A DNA stretch of 5,048 bases from Lachnospira sp. (GTDB lineage: Bacteria > Bacillota > Clostridia > Lachnospirales > Lachnospiraceae). Each line of letters starts with the position of its first letter. Within the stretch, counting starts at the first letter, position 1. Positions 1-5,048 of the stretch are shown one piece after another. The DNA lies in NCBI GenBank assembly GCA_017626275.1, contig JAGAJD010000297.1:1-5048 (forward strand), given 5' to 3'. The notes beneath the pieces are model-generated. The model did not search any database. It was not told the origin of the DNA and was given only the letters and a program-made list of their open reading frames with translations. Both the position numbers and the translations under genes were made by a program.

Positions 1-57
1 AAAGTTATTTATGGGGACACCGGCTATTTTTTAGCCGGTGCAATACCCGTTAGTTAA
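1..57 (+). CDS. C-terminal end of an unidentified upstream gene (partial)
   Basis: Reading from base 1, 18 sense codons run to a TAA at 55-57, giving KVIYGDTGYFLAGAIPVS. The other two forward frames stop earlier (32-34) or at 51-53 and look less protein-like. The mix of glycines and hydrophobic residues is plausible for a real C-terminus, but 18 codons without a stop is not strong evidence by itself. I do not recognise the family, so no function is given. The stop lies about 50 bases before the -35 region of the tig promoter, so this gene probably ends here and tig has its own promoter. No intrinsic terminator with a T-tract follows it. Alternatively, this could be untranslated RNA, because the same bases form a strong hairpin. 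Confidence 0.4.
   Translation, partial: KVIYGDTGYFLAGAIPVS
18..40 (+). repeat. Perfect 9-bp inverted repeat (hairpin)
   Basis: CACCGGCTA at 18-26 is the exact reverse complement of TAGCCGGTG at 32-40, around a five-T loop at 27-31. GGG at 13-15 can pair with CCC at 46-48 below it, flanked by an A-T pair and a G-T wobble, across an internal loop. No T-tract follows on either strand, so it is not a standard intrinsic terminator. It overlaps the last codons of the putative upstream gene and may be a 3' stabilising structure or part of a structured RNA. The fold is clear; its function is unknown. Confidence 0.6.
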
Positions 58-74
58 GTCGGAAGGCTGAACTG
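51..74 (+). other. Imperfect hairpin with GGAA tetraloop
   Basis: Bases 51-60 can pair with 65-74 around a GGAA loop at 61-64. The stem has one A-G mismatch (56/69) and two G-T wobbles. GGAA belongs to the stable GNRA loop class. The stem spans the TAA of the putative upstream gene and is followed by a mixed sequence without a T-tract, so it is not an obvious terminator. It sits directly after the hairpin at 18-40. I could not match the pair of hairpins to a known RNA family by eye. The fold could be fortuitous. Confidence 0.3.
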
Positions 75-106
75 TTACAAATGATTAAATTAGCAAAAAA
101 TTTTAC

Positions 107-135
107 TGGTAATATAAAAAAAACTATGATATAAT
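107..135 (+). promoter_or_regulatory. Promoter of tig: extended -10, weak -35
   Basis: TATAAT at 130-135 is a perfect -10 box, preceded by TG at 127-128 with one base between, which gives an extended -10 element. TGGTAA at 107-112, 17 bases upstream, is a poor -35 match (3 of 6). A strong extended -10 commonly compensates for a weak -35 with the housekeeping sigma factor. Transcription should begin around 141-143, leaving a leader of about 60 nt before the tig start at 201. The surrounding A/T runs fit Firmicute promoter DNA. No CIRCE or paired CtsR heptads are visible here. Confidence 0.72.
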
Positions 136-144
136 GTCCATTAT
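131..144 (+). promoter_or_regulatory. 14-bp palindrome over -10/+1, possible operator
   Basis: ATAATG at 131-136 and CATTAT at 139-144 are exact reverse complements separated by two bases. The palindrome covers most of the -10 box and the expected start of transcription, which is where a repressor dimer could block RNA polymerase. Five bases of the left arm are the -10 box itself, so the symmetry may be chance. I recognise no regulator for this motif. Confidence 0.25.
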
Positions 145-182
145 GTACGTTGTACTCAAGAAATTTTTTTACATATATCTTT

Positions 183-190
183 AAGGAGGA
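183..190 (+). promoter_or_regulatory. Shine-Dalgarno site of tig
   Basis: AAGGAGGA is close to the full anti-16S complement and lies 10 bases before ATG at 201. It decides the start. The reading frame stays open upstream to a TTG at 150, but that codon has no ribosome site, lies within about 10 bases of the predicted transcription start, and would place the Shine-Dalgarno sequence inside the gene. Confidence 0.88.
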
Positions 191-200
191 AGTAGTAACA

Positions 201-1490
201 ATGAGTTTTAAAGTGGAACAGATGGAAGAAAAGAACATGGTCAAACTTGTTATTGAATCAACAGCAGAGGAGTTTGAGGCAGGTCTTAATAAAGCTTATA
301 ATAAAGATAAGAATAAAATTACAATTCCGGGCTTTAGAAAAGGAAAGGCTCCACGTAAGATGATTGAGCAGCTTTACGGTGCGGAAGTATTTTATGAAGA
401 AGCAGCGAATACAATTATTCCTGAGGCATATTCTAATGCAGCAGAAGAGAGCGGATTAGATATCGTTTCTCAGCCTAAGATTGCAGTTGTTCAGTTAGAG
501 CAGGGTAAGCCTTTCATCTTCTCAGCAGAAGTTGCAGTAAAGCCTGAGGTTGAACTTGGTACTTATAAGGGTGTTGAGGTTGCAAAGGTTGATACTGAAG
601 TGACAGATGCAGACTTAGAGGAAGAGTTAAAGAAGGTACAGGATCAGAATTCAAGAACTGTTTCAGTAGAAGACAGAGCCGTAAAAGACGGAGATATGAC
701 AGTTATTGATTTTGAAGGATTTGTTGACGGTGTTGCTTTTGAAGGCGGCAAGGGTGAGAATTATCCGCTGACTATCGGTTCTCATGCATTTATTGATACA
801 TTTGAAGAGCAGATAATCGGAATGAACATTGGCGATGAGAGAGAAATTAACGTAACATTCCCTGAAGAATATCATGCAGAAGAATTAAAGGGTAAGCCTG
901 CAATGTTTAAGGTAGCTCTTAAGGAGATTAAGGAGAAGCAGCTTCCTGAGTTAGATGATGATTTCGCACAGGACGTATCAGATTTCGATACTATTGCTGA
1001 ATATAAGGAAGATTTAAAGAAGACTTTAGCAGAGCGTAAGTCAAATGAAGCTAAGGGAAAGAAAGAAGATGAAGCAATCGCTAAGATTGTAGAAAGCTCT
1101 AAGATGGATATTCCTGAAGCTATGATTAATACACAGGTAAACAGAATGGTAGAAGAATTTGCTCAGAGATTACAGCAGCAGGGCTTATCTATTGAGCAGT
1201 ACTTCCAGTATACAGGCATGACAGCAGAGAAGATTGTAGAAGAAATGAAGCCTGAAGCTGTTAAGAGAATCCAGACAAGATTAGTTTTAGAGGCTGTTGT
1301 TAAGGCTGAAGATATTCAGGTATCTGATGAAGAATTTGAGACAGAGCTTCAGAAGATGGCAGATATGTACAAGATGGAGCTTACTCAGATTAAGGAATTC
1401 ATGGGAGAATATGAAGGAAAGCAGATTAGAAGCGATATTGCAATCCAGAAGGCTGTTGAATTAATCGTAAATTCCGTAGTTGAGAAGTAA
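201..1490 (+). CDS. tig: Trigger factor, ribosome-associated chaperone / peptidyl-prolyl isomerase
   Basis: Trigger factor docks near the ribosome exit tunnel, shelters nascent chains and can catalyse proline cis-trans isomerisation. The 429-residue product matches the usual family length (about 430). The N-terminal ribosome-binding domain covers roughly residues 1-110 and carries the signature loop GFRKGKAP at 44-51. An FKBP-type isomerase domain covers about 160-245, with the typical VIDFEGFVDG strand at 168-177 and the PLTIGS stretch at 189-194. The helical, charged C-terminal chaperone domain follows from about 250. The protein is acidic and has no signal peptide or membrane segment, so it is cytoplasmic. 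The start at 201 is set by the strong Shine-Dalgarno site. Nearly every glutamine is CAG and most lysines are AAG, which suggests biased codon use in a well-expressed gene. It is followed after 25 nt by clpP, probably in the same transcript. No damage is seen. Confidence 0.97.
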   Translation: MSFKVEQMEEKNMVKLVIESTAEEFEAGLNKAYNKDKNKITIPGFRKGKAPRKMIEQLYGAEVFYEEAANTIIPEAYSNAAEESGLDIVSQPKIAVVQLEQGKPFIFSAEVAVKPEVELGTYKGVEVAKVDTEVTDADLEEELKKVQDQNSRTVSVEDRAVKDGDMTVIDFEGFVDGVAFEGGKGENYPLTIGSHAFIDTFEEQIIGMNIGDEREINVTFPEEYHAEELKGKPAMFKVALKEIKEKQLPELDDDFAQDVSDFDTIAEYKEDLKKTLAERKSNEAKGKKEDEAIAKIVESSKMDIPEAMINTQVNRMVEEFAQRLQQQGLSIEQYFQYTGMTAEKIVEEMKPEAVKRIQTRLVLEAVVKAEDIQVSDEEFETELQKMADMYKMELTQIKEFMGEYEGKQIRSDIAIQKAVELIVNSVVEK

Positions 1491-1515
1491 TTCAATTTAG
1501 AAAGGATAATAAGTT

Positions 1516-2097
1516 ATGAGTTTAGTGCCATACGTCGTTGAACAGACCAGTCGTGGAGAGAGATCTTATGATATTTACTCACGACTTCTGAAAGACAGAA
1601 TTATATTCTTAGGAGAAGAAGTAACTGATGTATCAGCGAATATAGTAATTGCACAAATGTTATTCCTCGAAGCTGAGGATCCAAGTAAAGATATCCATTT
1701 ATATATTAACAGTCCGGGTGGTTCCGTATCTGCCGGTTTTGCAATCTACGATACAATGCAGTATATTAAGTGTGATGTATCTACGATGTGTATGGGACTT
1801 GCAGCAAGCATGGGAGCATTCTTACTTGCCGGTGGTGCAAAGGGCAAGAGACTTGCACTTCCAAATTCTGAGATTATGATTCATCAGCCGTCAGGCGGTG
1901 CCAGAGGTCAGGAGACAGAAATCAGAATTGTAGCAGAGAACATTTTAAAGACTAGAAACAGATTAAATGAAATACTGGCAGCCAATACAGGCAAGTCGGT
2001 AGAAGAAATATCTCGTGATACAGAGCGTGATAACTATATGACAGCACAGGAAGCTGTTGCTTATGGTCTTATTGACAGCGTGGTTGAGAAGAGATAG
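1516..2097 (+). CDS. clpP: ATP-dependent Clp protease proteolytic subunit ClpP
   Basis: ClpP forms a barrel of two seven-membered rings whose inner chamber hydrolyses peptide bonds of proteins threaded in by ClpX or other Clp ATPases. The 193-residue product is full length for the family. The catalytic triad is intact: Ser98 in GLAASMGAF, His123 in MIHQP and Asp172 in ERDNY, each one position above the usual mature numbering. The oxyanion-region motif SPGGS is at 66-70. The N-terminus begins at [22 protein letters not shown], with little or no propeptide before it. AAAGGA at 1501-1506, nine bases ahead of the ATG, is its ribosome site. It lies 25 nt after tig and is followed by an intrinsic terminator, so tig and clpP look like one transcription unit. 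One ClpP copy is seen here; a second elsewhere in the genome cannot be excluded. Confidence 0.98.
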   Translation: MSLVPYVVEQTSRGERSYDIYSRLLKDRIIFLGEEVTDVSANIVIAQMLFLEAEDPSKDIHLYINSPGGSVSAGFAIYDTMQYIKCDVSTMCMGLAASMGAFLLAGGAKGKRLALPNSEIMIHQPSGGARGQETEIRIVAENILKTRNRLNEILAANTGKSVEEISRDTERDNYMTAQEAVAYGLIDSVVEKR

Positions 2098-2107
2098 TTT
2101 TTAAATC

Positions 2108-2142
2108 AAGGGACTGTTGCTTTTCGCAGCAGTCCTTTTATT
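2108..2142 (+). terminator. Intrinsic terminator after clpP
   Basis: GGACTGTTGC at 2111-2120 pairs with GCAGCAGTCC at 2126-2135 through one G-T wobble, around the loop TTTTC. AAG at 2108-2110 can extend the stem into the following T-tract (TTTTATTA, 2136-2143). The stem is GC-rich and the T-tract lies only on this strand, so termination is rightward. It starts 10 nt after the clpP stop. Because clpX follows closely in the same direction, it may act as a partial terminator that lowers clpX-lon expression relative to tig-clpP. Confidence 0.85.
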
Positions 2143-2170
2143 AGCAGTTACCAATAAACAGCCGTTAAAT
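2141..2170 (+). promoter_or_regulatory. Weak candidate promoter before clpX
   Basis: TTAGCA at 2141-2146 (4 of 6 to the -35 consensus) and TTAAAT at 2165-2170 (4 of 6 to the -10) are 18 bases apart. This is the best pair I find between the clpP terminator and clpX, and it is poor. Initiation from it would fall near 2177, leaving a leader of only a dozen bases before the ATG at 2190. It is listed because clpX otherwise lacks a visible promoter downstream of the terminator. Confidence 0.18.
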
Positions 2171-2179
2171 CGGCAGAAT

Positions 2180-2183
2180 GGAG
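2180..2183 (+). promoter_or_regulatory. Shine-Dalgarno core that favours the clpX start at 2190
   Basis: GGAG lies six bases before ATG 2190. In-frame ATGs also occur at 2178 and 2184, but the first has no purine-rich site at a suitable distance upstream and the second directly abuts GGAG. The ATG at 2190 is therefore preferred. It also puts the first zinc cysteine at residue 12, close to its position in other ClpX proteins. Confidence 0.6.
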
Positions 2184-2189
2184 ATGTTT

Positions 2190-3461
2190 ATGGCAGGCAG
2201 AGGTATTGATGAGAGATTAAGATGCTCATTTTGTAATAAAACACAGGCTCAGGTAAGAAAGTTGATAGCAGGGCCAAATGGTATATATATATGTGATGAG
2301 TGTGTTGGCGTATGCGGTGATATTCTTGATGAGGAATTTGCGGCTGAGCAGGACGATGATGTAGTTGGCAGCATGGAGATTAATCTTTTAAAGCCAAAAG
2401 AAATTAAAGAATTCCTTGACGATTATGTTATAGGGCAGGACGATGCCAAGAAAGTGCTGGCAGTTGCCGTTTATAACCATTATAAGAGAATATTGTCAGG
2501 CAAAGATGTAGATGTTGAATTACAGAAGAGTAATATTTTGATGCTTGGACCGACAGGTTCAGGTAAGACATTTCTTGCCCAGAATCTTGCAAGACTTCTT
2601 AATGTTCCGTTTGCTATTGCAGATGCCACTACACTTACTGAAGCAGGTTACGTGGGTGAAGATGTAGAAAATATTTTGTTAAAGCTGATACAGGCAGCAG
2701 ATTATGATGTTGAAAAGGCTCAATATGGAATTATCTATATTGATGAGATAGATAAGATTACAAAGAAATCAGAAAATGTATCCATAACAAGAGACGTGTC
2801 AGGCGAGGGAGTACAGCAGGCACTTCTTAAGATACTTGAGGGAACGGTTGCGTCTGTTCCGCCGCAGGGTGGAAGAAAGCATCCTCAGCAGGAGCTGATA
2901 CCAATAGATACGACAAATATTTTATTTATCTGCGGCGGTGCTTTTGACGGACTTGAAAAGATTATCGAATCGAGAATGGATAAAAGCTCTATTGGATTTA
3001 ACGCAGTAATTAATGAAAAGGTTGAGGCAGATGTGGGAGAGATGTTCCATAAGGTACTTCCTCAGGATTTGATTAAATTCGGCTTAATTCCTGAATTTGT
3101 TGGACGTGTGCCGGTAGTTGTTGCGCTTGATTCGCTTGATGAGGCGGCACTGGTAAGAATTTTGAAGGAACCTAAAAATGCTATTTTGAAGCAGTATCAG
3201 GCACTTTTTTCTTTAGATGAGGTAGAGCTTGAGTTTACTGATGAAGCGGTGGAGCAGGTTGCAAAGAAAAGCTTTGAGAGAAAGACGGGGGCAAGAGGAC
3301 TTCGTTCTATTCTTGAATCTGTTATGAACGAGGTTATGTATGAGATTCCGTCAGATGATTCTATCGCAAAATGTACAATTACAAAAGAGGCAGTAGATGG
3401 AACTGCCAAACCTTTGATAGAATACAGAACAGAAAGTGTTACAATGCAGAAGGCATTATAG
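2190..3461 (+). CDS. clpX: ATP-dependent Clp protease ATP-binding subunit ClpX
   Basis: ClpX is a hexameric AAA+ unfoldase that recognises substrates, pulls them through its central pore and delivers them to ClpP. The 423-residue product is normal in length. The N-terminal zinc-binding domain has Cys12, Cys15, Cys35 and Cys38. The AAA+ core carries Walker A GPTGSGKT at 120-127, the GYVGED pore loop at 153-158 and Walker B IIYIDE ending at Asp185-Glu186. The RKH loop is at 229-231. The ClpP-docking IGF tripeptide is at 268-270, so it should pair with the ClpP encoded just upstream. An arginine finger (Arg306, in FVGR) and sensor-2 GARGLR at 367-372 complete the set. The start is chosen from the Shine-Dalgarno spacing; a start at 2178 would add four residues. 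A terminator separates it from clpP, while lon follows after 27 nt, so clpX-lon probably forms the second transcription unit. Confidence 0.97.
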   Translation: MAGRGIDERLRCSFCNKTQAQVRKLIAGPNGIYICDECVGVCGDILDEEFAAEQDDDVVGSMEINLLKPKEIKEFLDDYVIGQDDAKKVLAVAVYNHYKRILSGKDVDVELQKSNILMLGPTGSGKTFLAQNLARLLNVPFAIADATTLTEAGYVGEDVENILLKLIQAADYDVEKAQYGIIYIDEIDKITKKSENVSITRDVSGEGVQQALLKILEGTVASVPPQGGRKHPQQELIPIDTTNILFICGGAFDGLEKIIESRMDKSSIGFNAVINEKVEADVGEMFHKVLPQDLIKFGLIPEFVGRVPVVVALDSLDEAALVRILKEPKNAILKQYQALFSLDEVELEFTDEAVEQVAKKSFERKTGARGLRSILESVMNEVMYEIPSDDSIAKCTITKEAVDGTAKPLIEYRTESVTMQKAL

Positions 3462-3488
3462 ATTTAAAAGGGTTAGGTTAATATTTAT

Positions 3489-5048
3489 ATGAAAAACATA
3501 AATTTGCCATTGATTGCATTAAGAGGTATGACCGTGTTGCCGGACATGGTCATACATTTTGATATTAGCAGAAAGAAGTCAATCCGTGCCGTGGAAAAAG
3601 CTATGGAGAGTGATCAGAAGCTGTTTTTGACAACGCAGATTGATCCGGAGGTGTCAGAGCCGGGCATGGAGGATATGTACAGCGTAGGAACGGTGGCTAA
3701 GATTAAGCAGCTTATTAAATTGCCAAACAGCATAATACGTGTCCTTGTTGAAGGTATGAAAAAGGGTGAGCTTGAGGAAGTCGAAGAGGAAGACGGAACG
3801 CTGATAGCTTCGGTAAGTGTTGAAGAACAGCAGTTAGAGGAGCCGGAGCCTGCGCTCAATAAGGCGATGCTTGCAGGACTTGGAGAATTGATTCGCCAGT
3901 ATGCGCTTGCCAATCCTAAGATGAGTCGTGATATTTTGAAGCAGTGGCTCAGTATGACAAGTGCGAGGAAGCTTTTGGAGCGTTTTGCGATTGACTATCC
4001 TATGGATTACAGGGAGAGACAGCAGTTTCTTGAGATGGATTCGCTTGAGGAACGATATGAATACGCTGCAAAGCTGCTGATAGAGGATACAAATGTCAGC
4101 AGAATTAAAGAAGATTTGACAGAAAAGGTGCGTGAAAAGGTTGACCGCCACCAAAAGGAATATATATTAAGAGAACAGTTAAAGGTGTTAAATGAGGAGC
4201 TTGAGGGAGAAGACGCAGGCTCCGAGATAGACGATTTTTATGCGGCTTTGGAGAAGCTTGAGGCTTCGGAGAGCGTAAAAGAAAAGATTCGCAAGGAGAT
4301 TAAGAGATATAAAATATTAAGTCAGGGTTCATCTGAGGCAAATGTAGAGCGTGCTTATATTGAAACGCTGCTTGAGATGCCGTGGGATAAAATGTCACAG
4401 GATAATAAGAATCTGGATTTGGCAGAGGACATTTTAAATAAAGACCATTATGGCATGAAAAAGATTAAAGAAAGAATCTTAGAATCGCTTGCAGTGAGGA
4501 ATATTACAAGTAAAGGCGATTCGCCCATTATTTGTCTTGTAGGCCCTCCGGGAACGGGAAAAACCTCGATTGCACGTTCTGTTGCAAGAGCGTTAAATAA
4601 AAAATATGTCCGTATCTGTCTCGGTGGTGTGAGAGATGAAGCTGAAATAAGAGGACATAGAAAAACTTATGTAGGTGCTATGCCGGGAAGAATTGTATCG
4701 GGCTTTAAGTCAGCAGGAGTTAAGAATCCGCTTATACTTTTAGATGAGATTGACAAGATAAGCAGCGATTATAAGGGTGATACTGCCTCTGCACTGTTAG
4801 AGGTGCTTGACAGTGAGCAAAATGCACATTTTATCGACCACTATATAGAACTGCCGACAGATCTTTCACAGGTGCTTTTCATTGCGACTGCCAATGATTT
4901 GTCAAATGTGAGCAGACCTTTGCTTGACAGAATGGAAATTATTGAAGTAAGTGCATACACGAAGAATGAAAAAATGCATATTGCAAAGGAACATCTTGTG
5001 CCAAAACAGCTTGAGAAGAACGGTTTAAATGCAAAACAGCTTAAATTC
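3489..5048 (+). CDS. lon: ATP-dependent protease Lon (LonA type), 3' end outside the window
   Basis: Lon is a cytoplasmic AAA+ serine protease that degrades misfolded and short-lived regulatory proteins. The frame is open from ATG 3489 to the last base, giving 520 residues of an expected 770-800. The N-terminal substrate-binding domain opens with LPLIALRGMTVLPDMVIHF and continues to about residue 200, with YSVGTVAKI at 64-72. The coiled-coil section contains QKEYILREQLK at 222-232. The AAA+ domain has Walker A GPPGTGKT at 352-359, the GGVRDEAEIRGH segment at 379-390, pore-loop TYVGAMPGR near 393-401, Walker B Asp419-Glu420, sensor-1 Asn469 in TAND, and a probable arginine finger at Arg481 in LLDRME. 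The Ser-Lys protease domain lies beyond the edge. This layout is LonA, not membrane-bound LonB. A TAG at 3474-3476 blocks any earlier in-frame start. The ribosome site is weak (AGG at 3475-3477, 11 bases ahead), so translation may depend on clpX upstream. Confidence 0.96.
   Translation, partial: MKNINLPLIALRGMTVLPDMVIHFDISRKKSIRAVEKAMESDQKLFLTTQIDPEVSEPGMEDMYSVGTVAKIKQLIKLPNSIIRVLVEGMKKGELEEVEEEDGTLIASVSVEEQQLEEPEPALNKAMLAGLGELIRQYALANPKMSRDILKQWLSMTSARKLLERFAIDYPMDYRERQQFLEMDSLEERYEYAAKLLIEDTNVSRIKEDLTEKVREKVDRHQKEYILREQLKVLNEELEGEDAGSEIDDFYAALEKLEASESVKEKIRKEIKRYKILSQGSSEANVERAYIETLLEMPWDKMSQDNKNLDLAEDILNKDHYGMKKIKERILESLAVRNITSKGDSPIICLVGPPGTGKTSIARSVARALNKKYVRICLGGVRDEAEIRGHRKTYVGAMPGRIVSGFKSAGVKNPLILLDEIDKISSDYKGDTASALLEVLDSEQNAHFIDHYIELPTDLSQVLFIATANDLSNVSRPLLDRMEIIEVSAYTKNEKMHIAKEHLVPKQLEKNGLNAKQLKF

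Noticed and set aside
145..155. GTAC-GTT-GTAC mini hairpin in the tig leader, followed by a T-run at 164-170
   Set aside because: The stem is only 4 bp with a 3-base loop and the T-run is 8 bases away, too weak for an attenuator or terminator.
150..200. TTG at 150 as a longer start for trigger factor (17 extra residues)
   Set aside because: It has no ribosome site, is within about 10 bases of the predicted transcription start, and would bury a near-perfect Shine-Dalgarno sequence. The family N-terminus fits the ATG at 201.
239..245. Single GGTCAAA heptad resembling half of a CtsR operator
   Set aside because: CtsR sites are paired direct heptads near a promoter. This one is single, inside the tig coding region, and spells ordinary Met-Val-Lys codons.
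1649..1879. 76-codon forward frame inside clpP
   Set aside because: It is out of frame with the intact ClpP catalytic core, has no ribosome site, and is a coding shadow.
2072..2077. Perfect TTGACA (-35-like) near the end of clpP
   Set aside because: No good -10 box lies 16-18 bases downstream (TAGTTT at best), it encodes conserved ClpP residues, and any transcript would run straight into the terminator at 2108.
2141..2149. TTAGCAGTT resembling the left half of a CIRCE element
   Set aside because: The CIRCE right half (GAGTGCTAA) is absent at the required spacing, and the half-site itself is imperfect.
2161..2174. GCCG-TTAAAT-CGGC small inverted repeat before clpX
   Set aside because: Only four pairs can form, the flanking bases do not extend the stem, and no associated signal is present.
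3614..4154. Two overlapping minus-strand open frames of about 100 codons
   Set aside because: They lie wholly antisense to the N-terminal half of lon, which has clear family homology. They lack recognisable motifs and are shadows of lon codon use.

Overview
The window is a chromosomal housekeeping block for protein folding and ATP-dependent proteolysis, all on the + strand. Its order is: 3' end of an unidentified gene, tig (trigger factor), clpP, clpX, then lon running off the right edge. Gene order tig-clpP-clpX-lon, strong AGGAGG-type ribosome sites, AT-rich intergenic DNA with moderate-GC genes, and heavy use of AGA, TTA, AAG and CAG codons all point to a low-to-moderate GC Firmicute. A clostridial, probably Lachnospiraceae-like, origin is the best guess. 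That is inference from gene order and composition; no rRNA or other lineage marker is present.

Layout. Bases 1-57 read as an open frame ending in TAA, probably the last 18 codons of an upstream gene, and contain a perfect 9-bp hairpin. Bases 58-200 hold the tig control region: an AT-rich stretch, an extended -10 promoter (TGATATAAT) and a strong Shine-Dalgarno site. tig (201-1490) and clpP (1516-2097) are 25 nt apart and are probably co-transcribed. A convincing intrinsic terminator (about 2108-2142) follows clpP. clpX (2190-3461) starts only about 48 nt beyond it, and no strong promoter is visible in that gap. lon begins 27 nt after clpX at 3489 and is open to base 5048. Its N-terminal and most of its AAA+ domain are present, but the protease domain lies outside the window.

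Function. Trigger factor meets nascent chains at the ribosome exit tunnel. ClpX unfolds tagged or specific substrates and feeds them into the ClpP chamber. Lon degrades misfolded and regulatory proteins independently. All family-defining motifs I looked for are intact: the trigger factor GFRKGKAP loop, the ClpP Ser-His-Asp triad, the ClpX zinc site, Walker motifs, RKH and IGF loops, and the Lon Walker motifs.

Novelty. I see no mobile element, CRISPR array, tRNA, rRNA or undescribed system. The points worth a second look are regulatory: the terminator splitting clpP from clpX, a 14-bp palindrome over the tig promoter -10/+1 region, and the hairpins at the left edge.
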